Of a stretch of 64,000 nucleotides of DNA, positions 33,034-43,265 are shown one piece after another. Position 1 is the stretch's first letter. Each line of letters starts with the position of its first letter. Below the pieces are notes generated by a model. That model searched no databases. It was not told where the DNA came from and was given only the letters and a program-made list of their open reading frames with translations. The translations under genes and the position numbers were made by a program. Origin of the DNA: Zygaena filipendulae (Eukaryota; Arthropoda; Insecta; Lepidoptera; Zygaenidae); NCBI GenBank assembly GCA_907165275.2, contig OU015650.1:14600001-14664000 (forward strand), in the 5' to 3' direction.

Positions 33034-34255
33034 TCATTATATATAATAAAACTAAGTCGATAAAATGTGCGTGCCGATAAAACTTAAAAAGGAGTCCCGA
33101 CACGATAAAGGGACTTATGTGGTGTGATAGCCCTTTATCCCCCCTCGAACAAGAAAGTTCCCGTTTTAATCTAAAGGCCATGTTTTTAAAGATATAAGAG
33201 ACTTTCCGACCCTTCAACTTGGAAATTAAGTGCAGTGGCGCCATCTGTTATCGAATATTTGAACTTCGTTCAAGACAACTGTGGAGACTATACACTCCAA
33301 TAGTCATAGTGTATAGTCTCCATAGTTGTGAGCCATTGCAGCATGTGTAGTAGTGGCGCGAAATTTAAAATTCCAATTTCAATAAAATCTTAAATTTCAT
33401 TTGTTACTTTAATAAAGTTTATTTAACGTATATTTTGGAGTTAAAGCGACATAATTTTAGTTATCCAAATTAGTTCTCAAAATATTTAAAAATTTAGGTT
33501 TTTAAATTTCGCGCCTTTACTACATACGCTACCGCTACAGAAGCTAGAAAGTTCCCGTTTTAATCTAAAGGGCGTGTTTCTAAAGATATAAGGAACTTTC
33601 CAACCCTACAACTTGGAAATTAAGTATAGTGGCGCCATCTGTTATCGAATATTTGAACTTCATTCAGGACAACGATTGTTTGGGTTGCATTTCCAAAAGC
33701 GTTGCGAGCAATTGTAGCATGTGTAGTAGTGACACGAAATTTAAAATTCCAATTTCAATAAAGTCTTAAATTTAATTTGTTGCTATAAAAAAGTTATTAA
33801 ATTTTGTGTATTTATACGTCATTAGCTAACTTATATTTTGGAGTTAAAGCGACATAATTTTAGTTATCCAAATTAGTTCTCAAAATATTTAAAAATTTGG
33901 GTTTTTAAATTTCGCGCCTTTACTACATACGCTACCGCTACAGAAGCTAGAAAGTTCCCGTTTTAATCTAAAGGGCGTGTTTCTAAAGATATAAGGAACT
34001 TTCCAACCCTACAACTTGGAAATTAAGTATAGTGGCGCCAAGCTTGCTCAAGAGTAGGAAATCCGAAAAATTTATGTATATATGCTCCGGACAATAAAAT
34101 GAAAAATGTTGTTTATAAACAAGTATTGTAAATAATGAGAAAACGTTTTCAATAAACTTTTTTTTTTACTTTTTACGTCATAGTTTATTTTTTTATTTCG
34201 TCTCTACCACGTCATCTCATATCAACTCCCGGGCGAAGCCGGGTTTTTTAGCTAG
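33034..34255 (+). mobile_element. Second helitron family with internal tandem repeats
   Basis: The 3' end has the hairpin CCCGGGCGAAGCCGGG at 34228-34243, TTTTTTAG and CTAG at 34252-34255, the classical helitron terminus. The proposed 5' end is TCATTATATATAATAAAAC. The interior is mostly three tandem units starting at 33152, 33547 and 33949 (periods 395 and 402 bp), the third cut at GTGGCGCCA. No Rep/helicase is encoded, so it is non-autonomous. The 5' boundary is a guess. Confidence 0.65.
33152..34045 (+). repeat. Tandem repeat of about 400 bp, 2.2 units
   Basis: Each unit starts AGAAAGTTCCCGTTTTAATC and includes GTGGCGCCATCTGTTATCG. Unit 1 alone carries a 21-bp inverted repeat (GGAGACTATACAC/GTGTATAGTCTCC) at 33279-33329. 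Units 2 and 3 are closer to each other than to unit 1. Confidence 0.8.
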
Positions 34256-34309
34256 TATTACATAGATGATATAATAGGTATAGTTCGTAGGTATGTTGGT
34301 AAGTTTGGA

Positions 34310-34712
34310 TGTAGGAGGAACCGAAGTACGGAACCGATTCTAAAAGTTCTTTCACTGATAGAAAGCTTTTGGTGTAGGTACCAGTAATTTAGGTCTTGGA
34401 ACAGGAGATACGTTACTTTCATCATGATGTAAAGACCTTTTGTGGGAATCCCGAAATTGATGCGGTTAAAGTTTGAACTCATGAGGAAAGTTTGTAGGTA
34501 TCTAACTATCTACATTATTATGTATAATTTGTCAAGGTTTTGCGTAAATTGGTTGAAATACAACGATACTTGTTGTTGGAAGTGTCGGAAAAGGTCAAGC
34601 CGCTTACATTGTCAATGGTATACAATAGGACATAGGCAGGTACTTTTTATCCCGGAATTACCGCAAGAACTCCGAAATTAACGAGGGTGAAACCGCAGGG
34701 AACAGCTAGGTT
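34310..34712 (+). mobile_element. Helitron-like element, type B, diverged
   Basis: GGAACCGATTCTAAAAGTTC in the body and GGTGAAACCGCAGGGAACAG with CTAGG at the 3' end. Confidence 0.55.
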
Positions 34713-35176
34713 ATGACTGTATAACGAAAATCAATATCTACAAATAAACAAAATTGAAATGGCCGTTTGTGATTTTAAAATCATTCCCTTTTCATGTTTA
34801 GGTTCACGTCAAAACATATTTTGCTGGTTTGTTTTGTTTGTCTATCAAAATTGATTCGATTCAAAAATAAAACCTTTAGCTCCCAACATTTGTAGACTGA
34901 GATCAAAATACTACTTTTTAACTGACGTGGAATATGGAGGAAAATATATGCGTATTAATGGCAGGCACAATCTGTAAACGAAATGAAACAAACTCACATT
35001 CGCTTATCCCTACTAATATTATAAATGCGAAAGTAACTCTGTCTGTCTGTCTGTTGCGCTTTCACGCGTCAACGGCTGAACCGATCATCATGAAATTTTG
35101 CATACACATTGTCGAGGAACAGAGAAGGACATAGGGTAATTTTTATCTCGGAATCCCCGCGGGAACTCCCAACTTA

Positions 35177-37177
35177 CAAGGAAAACAGGAAAATTGTCGG
35201 TACGATTATCCTGAGTGGTATACGTGCGATATAATTCGTAATATAAAATTAAAAGCGAGACTTCATAAGCAATACAAAATAAGCAATCGGCCGGCAGATT
35301 ACGAGGTGTTCGCTCGGTGTAGGGCAAAGGTAAAAACGATGATCGCAGAGGCACATGAGCAGCACCAGGCGCGGGTTCAGCGACACATTACAAGAGATCC
35401 TAAGGTATTCTGGCAATATGTGAGGTCTAAACAGGGTACAGTTAATCGTAAAAAAATTACGAAAGAAGGCAATATTTTGAGTGACTCCCAATGTGCTCAA
35501 GAATTAGGGCAGTTCTTTCAATCGGTGTACAGTAAGGAACGGCCCCGCCTCGATATAGAAGCAGCGATGGCAGCGAGTGGCGTGAGCGGCGCGTACGTCT
35601 CAGTCGACAGTCTGCAGGAGGAACATGTCCTCCAGGCGCTAGTGCGGCTTAAACCGAGACAATCCGCCGGCCCTGACGGTATTCCAGCTTTTGTTGTAAG
35701 GGATTGCCGCAGTATCTTGGTGAAACCGCTGTTGCACATTTACAACTTAAGTATTGACTCATCATATTTCCCTGAGCGTTGGAAAGTGACTCGAGTAGTC
35801 CCGGTGCCGAAGGGGGGGGCGGGGTCAGACGTAAGTGGTTACAGGCCGGTGGCCATCCTGTCGACCATTGCAAAGGTTTTTGAGTCTATCTTTCAGAGGT
35901 CTATATATGAGCAAGTTTCCGCTCAGTTATCCGACGCTCAGCACGGGTTCCGGCCAGGTCGTAGTACGACAAGCAATCTCCTCAACTGTATGTCGTATGT
36001 AATTCCGCAAGTAGACGCCGGAGTGCAGGTCGATGCTGCATATTTTGACTTTAAAAAAGCGTTCGATTTAGTTGATAACGACATACTATTAGCGAAATTG
36101 GCGGCAATCGGCTGTACTCCTAAATTACTAAAATTTTTTGCGGGTTACATGACGGATAGACAACAGTATGTGGACTTTTGCGGGTACGAATCTGACCTGT
36201 ACGGAACCTGGTCCGGGGTCAGTCAAGGAAGTAATTTAGGTCCCCTGGAGTTCGTAATAATGATAAACGACCTACCTGATGTCGTCAGGGATGCCACTTG
36301 CCTGTTATTTGCGGATGATCTGAAATTATTATTGGCAGTTAACGATGTACATGACTGTGGTCGCCTGCAGAGAGACATTGACAGGGTTGTCGAGTGGAGT
36401 AAGAAGTATAAGCTTCAGTTCAACATCGAAAAATGTTCGACCATAAGTTTCAGCCGTGCTCAGAGACCCATTCGATATAACTACACGTTGGACGGAGCAT
36501 CGATTAGCCGCGTGGAGACGGTGCGCGATCTAGGAGTGCACATTAACACGAGCCTGTCATTTCGTAATCACATCACGAGTGTCTGTAAAAATGCTTATCG
36601 AAGTTTAGGCTTCATACTTCGACGAGCGCATGGATTTACAAGCATTGCAGCAATCAAAACAATTTATAACGCCCTGGTGCGAAGTCAGTTGGAGTGTAAT
36701 GCGGTGGTATGGGCACCACATGAAACTAAATACAATCTCATGCTGGAGCGCATACAGAACAAATTCACCAGATACCTGTATCACCGACTTTATGGGGTGT
36801 ATCCCTTATATCCTATGATGTACCCCACATTGTTCGTTTTGGGCATGGTGGGGTACAACAAATTGGAGGTGCGAAGGGACCTGGCGCTTGCGACGTATGT
36901 TATGAAGCTGTTACGTGGCAAGGTATCGAACCCGCAACTGTTGCAGAGTGTGGGCCTGTGCGTGCCGGACGGGTACGTGGGGCGGAGGCGGCGGCCGCGG
37001 CTGCTGGCCGTGCCCGCAGCGCGCACCAATTTACTCGGCAAAGCGCCGCTCACGCGCGCCCTGCGCACGCTCAATGAGGTGGCAGAGACAGTAGACATAC
37101 TTACCTGTTCTCTGAATGAATTCACAAAAATAACTTTGTGTGTGTTAACTTGTAAGCCAAATACTCAAAGTAGGTAG
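35177..37177 (+). CDS. Non-LTR retrotransposon ORF2, N-terminally truncated (reverse transcriptase)
   Basis: 666 codons stay open from the truncation point to TAG at 37175-37177; there is no native start. The N-terminal part, with YPEWYTCDIINRNIKLKARL, is the linker between endonuclease and reverse transcriptase. Motifs, numbered from the truncation: AGPDGIPAF 164-172, a YRP block near 222, HGFRPGRST near 256, DFKKAFDLVD 291-300, GVSQGSNLGP 347-356 and the catalytic FADD 378-381. The usual P of GVPQGS is S here. The C-terminus has the R-x-L-x-x-LN pattern of the clade. In an intact element this enzyme copies its own RNA at a nicked target. This copy cannot nick DNA. It differs clearly from the LINE at 46.5-51.2 kb, so it is a separate family. 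Confidence 0.9.
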   Translation, partial: QGKQENCRYDYPEWYTCDIIRNIKLKARLHKQYKISNRPADYEVFARCRAKVKTMIAEAHEQHQARVQRHITRDPKVFWQYVRSKQGTVNRKKITKEGNILSDSQCAQELGQFFQSVYSKERPRLDIEAAMAASGVSGAYVSVDSLQEEHVLQALVRLKPRQSAGPDGIPAFVVRDCRSILVKPLLHIYNLSIDSSYFPERWKVTRVVPVPKGGAGSDVSGYRPVAILSTIAKVFESIFQRSIYEQVSAQLSDAQHGFRPGRSTTSNLLNCMSYVIPQVDAGVQVDAAYFDFKKAFDLVDNDILLAKLAAIGCTPKLLKFFAGYMTDRQQYVDFCGYESDLYGTWSGVSQGSNLGPLEFVIMINDLPDVVRDATCLLFADDLKLLLAVNDVHDCGRLQRDIDRVVEWSKKYKLQFNIEKCSTISFSRAQRPIRYNYTLDGASISRVETVRDLGVHINTSLSFRNHITSVCKNAYRSLGFILRRAHGFTSIAAIKTIYNALVRSQLECNAVVWAPHETKYNLMLERIQNKFTRYLYHRLYGVYPLYPMMYPTLFVLGMVGYNKLEVRRDLALATYVMKLLRGKVSNPQLLQSVGLCVPDGYVGRRRRPRLLAVPAARTNLLGKAPLTRALRTLNEVAETVDILTCSLNEFTKITLCVLTCKPNTQSR

Positions 37178-37257
37178 TCATATAATCGCATTAGGTTAGC
37201 CTGTAAGGATTATGTGGTTTTTGAAATAAATAAATAAAATAAAATAAAATAAAATAA
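35177..37257 (+). mobile_element. 5'-truncated Jockey/CR1-like LINE with 6-bp TSD
   Basis: Lies between direct repeats AACTTA at 35171-35176 and 37258-37263. It lacks the endonuclease and ORF1 and ends in an AATAAA/AAAAT repeat tail. The reverse transcriptase frame is unbroken, so the insertion is probably young. Confidence 0.85.
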
Positions 37258-37628
37258 AACTTATCGTGGCTGAAACCGCGGAACAGGTAGTAATAATTTT
37301 AATAACAACCAAGAAAACTCATGAATGATTTAGCTCAGGTGCTTAAATAAGCATAAGTAATGTTACAATTAGTCATGCTTGAAGCAACAAAAAGATATAA
37401 TGGTTGTTGGTTGTTATTGAAATGTTAATACTTGCTTCTGACGAGCGCTAACAAATCACCCACGTTTTTTGGCGTGCAGATAATACAAGTTAAGTACCAT
37501 AATCAAAGTCTTCTAAGAAAACCTTTGTTAGTACACTCATCTGCTTTAGGCTAAAGCTACACAAAGAGCTTCGTTTATTGCTAAGAGTCAAGCTACTCAC
37601 CGAGTGACTAATCCTAGTGAACAGACAT

Positions 37629-37790
37629 TTATTTATTTATTTATTCAACCAAAAACTACAATCATTACAGTCATATATCCTAATGCGATCGCGGTTACAG
37701 CAAGATATACAGACATGAAACAGACAATTTATTATACGTCTTGATTATACCCCACACCTCAATCGGCACCTCCATAACATACATATATAA
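37629..37790 (-). repeat. LINE 3' tail inside foldback W
   Basis: TTTATTTATTTATTTATT is the reversed TAAA tail. Flanks ACAGACAT and ATAGACAT suggest a target duplication; the corresponding uninterrupted site in copy 1 reads GAACAGTCATATTGCATAC. Confidence 0.55.
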
Positions 37791-37805
37791 TAGACATATT
37801 GCATA

Positions 37806-37976
37806 CTAGGTGTTCCCTGCGGCTTCACCGGCGATAAGTTGGGAGTTCCCGCGGGAATTCCAGGATAAAAGTAACCTATGTCCTTCTTTGTACTCCTGAC
37901 AATGTGAATGCATTTCATGATCGGTTAAGCTTTTAAGTTCTGAAAGCGTAACAGACAGAGACAAAGTTAGTCCTGC
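37806..37976 (-). mobile_element. Helitron-like element, type A
   Basis: CTAGGTGTTCCCTGCGGCTT at one side, GTCCTTCTTTGTACTCCTG in the body, truncated at the 5' side near AGACAAAGTTAGTCC. Confidence 0.65.
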
Positions 37977-38144
37977 AAGCGTCGCGCGACGCACCTATGT
38001 AGGTGCTTAGCTATAGTTGATAGTGTGGCCAGCTGCGATAGTATGTATGCAATATGTACTTAATTCTGTTCACTAGGGTTAGTCACTCGGCGAGTTTATT
38101 GGTTCTTAGTAATAGCTCTTTGTTGTGTGACTTTAGCCTTATGG

Positions 38145-38785
38145 TTATTGCAAAAAAAAAAACGAAAAGAAAAAAGAAAAAGAACAACGACGCATTTATA
38201 ATTCTGCATATAATTTACTTTTTTGGTCGGTCATTTTAGTGGAAAATTTTGCCTTTTTGCCTGCAGTGCATTCGATACTTTTTTCCTCAAACATTTCCTC
38301 AAATATTGAGGAGAGGAAAAAATATCTCACAGTTTTAAGATATTTTTAATCGATTTCAAAAAACGAGGAAGAATGTTGTATGTATGTTTTTTTAACCAAA
38401 TTCTGTTACGTGGAAGTTTTTCTCCAAGCAGTTGCTCATCTGTGAAAATTTCTATAAACGCTGCACTCTTTTGTACAATATTACCTACCTGTCGAATTTT
38501 GCTAATTTTCCCCTAAACTTTGCACTTTAACGGGAAACTCGTAACTACCAATCCGTAACGGTTCTGTTGTGGAAGTATTTTCCCATAATCCGTTCCTTTG
38601 TAGACCATAGATATAACATAAAATTTGTCCCTCCAAGCGCACCTGTATCTATAAATTAGGAAAAAAAATTGCTTGATTGAGCTTTGATATTACTTATTAT
38701 GTAATTTATGTACATATTTTACCCTAGTCTATTTATTTAGATTTGTTTTAAACTAATACAAAAATAATTTAATTCAATTTTTTTT
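38145..38785. other. Gene-free AT-rich stretch
   Basis: Nothing recognised. Confidence 0.35.
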
Positions 38786-38788
38786 CAC

Positions 38789-38978
38789 TGTGCGCCCACA
38801 CCCGTGACACCACACGCGGCTCCAGCGGAAGACCAAAGTCGGGCCCCTAATGGTTCCCAGCTTATGCTGAGCTGGTTGCCTTTTTGTTGCGACACGCTGT
38901 TTGTGCTACTTTTTGTTAATCCATATTATTTAATTATGGCCGTAACGAATAAACTTCATTTCATTTCATTTTATTTCA
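38789..38978 (+). repeat. LINE 3' tail with CATTT repeats
   Basis: GTGCGCCCACACCCGTGAC, GCTTATGCTGAGCTGGTTGC and ACGAATAAACTTCATTTC then CATTT repeats. Typical of a LINE 3' UTR with a simple-repeat tail; the clade is unclear. Confidence 0.5.
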
Positions 38979-39313
38979 GCTATACTTACCTACTTAACTG
39001 AATACATTGTCAGTATGCTTGTCGTAATTAATTTATAGATGACACGTCTTAGGCTTAGTTTATGGGTTGTGTTCAATTGTAAAATTTACATTTAAATTGG
39101 GAAATTGTAATAGCTGAGTGAATTCCCTCACAGATGATATTAATTACCTATTACGTTACATACACAACGTAAGAACAAACTATGTAGTTAATAACTTGTT
39201 TTATCTACTTTGATCTATATCTGTGGTTGTGGTGTTATTTTCACCGAGCTCTTTGTGACAATAATCATAACAAACGCAGTTTTCGAGTTCGACGCAATAA
39301 ACGTCAGAGACAT

Positions 39314-39551
39314 ACCGCCGCACTCAGAGTCAACTTTAATGATTACTTAGTTAAGTATAGATTTTTAAAACAAAACTACCGCAATCAGACAAGTTTAATA
39401 AATTAATGTTAATTAGCATTTAACTAATTAAGTTACATCTCATTAAATGCCAATCAACATTAATTTACTGAACGTCTCTGATTGCGGCAGTTTTGTTTTA
39501 AAAATCTATACTTAACTAAGTAATCATTAAAGTTGACTCTGAGTGCGGCCG
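39314..39551 (+). mobile_element. Palindromic MITE family P, copy 3
   Basis: CCGCCGCACTCAGAGTCAAC to GAGTGCGGCCG, almost identical to copy 2 and in the same orientation. Confidence 0.8.
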
Positions 39552-40130
39552 TAAGTGAAAACAGACACCCGCAGGTTATCGTTCGGGTTCCGTCGCCTCA
39601 ACATCTCGGATTCGGTTCTGCTACAGTTGGGGGCGGGGATGGTCGTAAAATTGTTAATGCTTGTAAATTCGATCCTGCTTCTTTACGATACAGCTGTAAG
39701 TACTCCAGTGACGAAGTAGGTAATACAAAGGTGACTTACACGTGTACGGTTGAACGAGGGCCGTATTGAAGGGCATTCAGCATGCAATTTTCTTCTTAAA
39801 ATATATACAAAAAAAAACCAGACGTTAAATTTTTTCAAAGTTATCTACCTATGTTGTTTAAGTACCATAATCGTTTTTCATATTTATTTTTTGGCTCATA
39901 GTATATATTATTATATTTTCTTAAAAATGCATGCTAATTTAGTTCCATTATTTTAGTTTTGTTAATTGTAATCTTCCATGTCAACCGAGCGACATCTGTA
40001 AAACATATATTGTTAATTCTAAACCGGCACCCACGACACAGGATTTTCCTAGTGTGGGCACCAACGGATATATCTTACATTGTTATTTTCTTTTTGTTAA
40101 TAAATATATTTTCATTTTTTTTTTTTTATA

Positions 40131-40400
40131 TAACCACCCGATTGGCGCAATGGTCATCATGCCTGCCCGCTAATCAAGAGGTTCCGGGTTCGATTCCCGG
40201 CGGGGATGGACTTTGTGTGATGAACACAAGGTTCCATTTTCCAGTCTGGGTGTGTATATATATATATATCTATAGTACAATATATATGTAATAATATGTG
40301 TAGTATATACCACGTTTGCTTGGTTTCCACGACACAAGCTTATAGCTTAGTGTGTTCTGTGTGTTGTGAAGTGGATTATTATTGTTATTATTATTATATA
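40131..40400 (+). mobile_element. tRNA-derived SINE, second family
   Basis: The head has TTGGCGCAATGGTCATCATG (A-box region) and a perfect B box GGTTCGATTCC at 40187-40197 inside CCGGGTTCGATTCCCGG. A body with TTGGTTTCCACGACACAAGC and a TTA-repeat tail follow. The head resembles tRNA-Ser but lacks a complete cloverleaf, so it is not called as a tRNA gene. Confidence 0.7.
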
Positions 40401-40537
40401 AAAAAGATAGAGTGCGCTTAAGGCATCTTAAGGTTACCTATTTAATGCCCCTTTTCACACCCGACCAATCCAATAGTGTTCGCATAATAACCATCAAACT
40501 AAAAGTAAATTATAATAATTATTATATCTATATTCTA

Positions 40538-40755
40538 TACTAATATTATAAAGAGAAAAGAGTAGATTTGTTACAGTACCCACATAAGTCAGTTTGCAAT
40601 GGAGTTTACTCAAAAACTACTTGACCGATTTAATAATATTTTCACCTATAGGATAGCTTCAGTATGCCTGGGTGACATAGCGTACTTTTTATCCTGGAAT
40701 TCCCACGGGAATTGCGTAATTAACTCGAGTAAAACCGTGGCGGAACGTCTAGTAT
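40538..40755 (+). mobile_element. Helitron-like element, type B, tandem unit 1
   Basis: CTATACTAATATTATAAAGA to AAAACCGTGGCGGAACGTCT and AGTA; the next copy starts within ten bases. Confidence 0.7.
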
Positions 40756-40759
40756 ATAT

Positions 40760-41330
40760 ACTAATATTACAAGGAGGTAAAGTTTGTGAGTTTGTGAGGT
40801 TGTAGGGGGTAATCTCTGGATCTTTTCTTTTACAGCGATGATAGCTCAGTGGTTAGTGCGTTCGGATTAAACGCCGCAAGGTGCAGCTTCAAATCCTAAC
40901 AATGAGCTTGAGCTGTCGGTGAAGGAAAACATCGTGAGGAAACCATAGCATGGTGGCAGGGCGCTCTCTAGTGCCCAGCTGGCTAGCTACCACCTTCAAG
41001 TTGCAAATCTGTCGCCAAGCACCTAACGGTGTGTTCCGGCAGCCTCACTTGAAAGCCAGTTCCCAGTTATTATTATCTGGTGCTGCAGATGTCCATGGGC
41101 GGCGGTAATCACTTACCATCAGGTGTACCACTTGCCCGTTTGCCCCCTATGACATAAAAAAAATAAATAAAAAAAAATCTACTTAACCGACTTTGAAAAT
41201 TCTTTTACCAGTAGAAAGTCACGTTATTTGTGTTATAGGCTATATTGGAACCCGCAACCTCCGCGGGAACTCCGAAATTACCGTGGAATCCACGGTAATC
41301 CACGGAAACCGCGCGGAACAGCTAGTTACT
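40760..41330 (+). mobile_element. Helitron-like element, type B, split by a SINE
   Basis: TACTAATATTACAAGGAGGT, GGGGTAATCTCTGGATCT, then the SINE, then ATCTACTTAACCGACTTTG, ending AAACCGCGCGGAACAGCTAG. Confidence 0.75.
40831..41177 (+). mobile_element. tRNA-derived SINE, copy 2
   Basis: Same family as 8686-9057. The A box is kept, but the B box has decayed to GCTTCAAATCC, so it is probably transcriptionally dead. ATCT flanks both sides. Confidence 0.8.
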
Positions 41331-41392
41331 TATAATATAGGTAGATCTACATTGATTGCTTACGTGTGCTAAAATGCATCGATCATTATTTA

Positions 41393-41615
41393 CTAGTTGT
41401 GCCCTGCGGTTTCACCCGCGTTAATTTTAGAGTTCCCGCGGGAATTCCGGGATAAAAAGTACCCTATGCGTTAATCTGATGTATAAGCTATATTATTGTA
41501 AAGTTTCATTTATATCCATCCAGTAGTTTTTGCGTGAAAGAGTAACAAACAAACATCCATCCATCCATCCATCCATACATTCTTACAAACTTTCGCGTTT
41601 ATAATGTTAGTAGGA
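41393..41615 (-). mobile_element. Helitron-like element, type H, full length
   Basis: CTAGTTGTGCCCTGCGGTTT to TTCGCGTTTATAATGTTAGT AGGA; includes a short ATCC microsatellite. Confidence 0.8.
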
Positions 41616-42004
41616 TAAGTGAAATTGCATTATCCTTGTCTGTCTCTGAGAAATAAATAGCTATGATTGTTGCAGTGTGTATTAAACTCTTCAAAGTTAA
41701 CCAATGACGTAAGAGCATTGTAACATTGTATGTAAACATAATCACTGTTAATACTTGAACAATATCGATTGTCCAGGAAGTTTTTCCATTCGACTCCCGT
41801 AGGTACCATAATTGTGCTTGTAATCGAATCGGATATGTGCTCAGTGGCCATTACGTATATATCTTGCGAGGCAGCTCGAGCCGTGTCAGGAATTAATTGC
41901 ATTACCAATTGTCTATGACAACCACAGAGCCAGGTAATCTACTGGAGGTGGTATTTTTATAGTGAATGAAGTCAGTCACTTTGTACCCAAATTTACAGTT
42001 CCAT

Positions 42005-42250
42005 ATTTATTTATTTTATTTATTTATTTATTAATTAGGTTCTCCAAAAATGAGTACAATTCTTATAAAATAAAATCATGTAAGTACATAATAATATGCT
42101 TATTGCCTCATTAATTATAGAAGAACACAACGTGCACCAAAAAAAAACAAATCAACAAAGTACCAACAGGCGGCCCAATCCGAATTCACTGCGAGTACAA
42201 TACTGTGTGCTTACGTCACATTACCCCTCGCAAGCAGTAGCTTCTTTAAC
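42005..42250 (-). repeat. LINE 3' end
   Basis: A TTTATTTTATTTATTTATT reversed tail followed by AGGTTCTCCAAAAATGAG and, further in, CCAACAGGCGGCCC. Consistent with a minus-strand LINE 3' UTR. Confidence 0.45.
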
Positions 42251-42309
42251 TTCGGAATAGATGTAGTAGTCATTGCCAAGTCCACGTTATTTTGATGATA
42301 TTAAATTCT

Positions 42310-42480
42310 TTACAAAGAGTGGTGTGGTAAATGAAAAAAGAACATGCATTGTCATCCAAACTATGTAGCTACATGTGTGTACAAAATTTCAGCTCAATCG
42401 GTTGAAGATATCTGCTTCAAAATTGAGTTGCAAGATTTCACCGTTTTACATACATACATACATTGCCAGTTAAATAAAAG
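42310..42480 (+). repeat. Dispersed repeat, unknown class
   Basis: ACAAAATTTCAGCTCAATCG, TTGAAGATATCTGC and TACATACATACATA read like a common lepidopteran repeat; ends not determined. Confidence 0.35.
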
Positions 42481-42770
42481 CTTTTAAAAAGGTAGCATTG
42501 ATAGATAAAAATGATAAATACAGAAACTGTCAAAATGTTTGAGCAAAGTTTGCATTGAAGCAACACACAGATACTCGCTGAGAGAAGGTACGTGTGATAT
42601 GTGGATTCAATGAATGGAAACTGCAGTTTCCATTCCCTGAATCTCCATTACGAAATTGTAATCATCAGATAATGTAACTCACAAATACGCCAAATCGAAC
42701 CAGACGTCTCGATTTGCCCAAAGAGGCATGACGCTTTGTCCGGACACGTGCGTGGCTTGCGTGGCGAGCG

Positions 42771-43265
42771 TGTAACGAGGCGGCCACTAGTTATGATATT
42801 CCGCCTCATTTATATTACTTTTTATTTTTAAAAATGCTTTGTATTCTATTGATATTCTTTTTATAAATTTAAAATTGTTTATTTTTATATTCTGATTATA
42901 CTTTTTGACGGACTTCTATTTTAGATCTCAGATGAATAACATCTGGATTATTTTTGTATTTAATAAATTATTTTTTATCATTTTATCTTTATCATTTTTA
43001 TCATTTTATCTTTTTTATTGACGCCCTACGTTGGGCGCCAATTGTTAGGTTCGGAAGTAGTAGTAGAGCCTGCGGCTAGCTCAATTAAATAATAAAAAGA
43101 TAATATTTGTAATTTTGAGTTGTGATTTTGTTAAAGTCAGTCTAGTTCTGTCAAAAAAGTCCACATCAATTTTTAAATATAAAAATAACAGAATAAAAAA
43201 TAAATAAAAAGTATTAGAAATGAGGCGGGATATCATAACGAGTGGCATATAGCTGCCTCGTTACA
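42771..43265. mobile_element. LTR retrotransposon relic with inverted LTR ends
   Basis: The minus-strand LTR candidate (43043-43265) starts TGTAACGAGG, ends CCTAACA and is followed after AT by the primer-binding site. A diverged plus-strand copy of its first part (TGTAACGAGGCGGCC, ATATTCCGCCTCATTT) begins at 42771. The two LTR-like ends therefore face each other around the primer site. No gag or pol remains. Confidence 0.6.
43023..43040 (-). promoter_or_regulatory. Primer-binding site, tRNA-Lys type
   Basis: The minus strand reads TGGCGCCCAACGTAGGGC, which matches the complement of the 3' end of insect tRNA-Lys(CTT) with one mismatch in 18. It is placed two bases beyond the LTR end, as in Ty3/gypsy-type elements. 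Confidence 0.65.

Larger units (their letters stand above)
35006..37293 (+). mobile_element. Helitron-like element, type A, split by a LINE
   Basis: 5' part at 35006-35176 (CCCTACTAATATTATAAATG) and 3' part at 37258-37293 (CTGAAACCGCGGAACAGG, TAGT). The LINE inserted into CCAACTTATCG. Confidence 0.8.
37548..38139. mobile_element. Foldback element W, copy 2
   Basis: AGGCTAAAGCTACACAAAGA at the left mirrors GTGTGACTTTAGCCT at the right. Split by a LINE tail (about 37629-37790) and a helitron-like copy (37806-37976). Confidence 0.7.

Noticed and set aside
40135..40210. Possible tRNA gene with perfect B box
   Set aside because: No complete cloverleaf with acceptor pairing was found, and a SINE body with a TTA tail follows.
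41630..41908. 92-codon minus-strand frame
   Set aside because: No recognised motif or convincing splice signals; starts beside a helitron-like end. Possible but unsupported.
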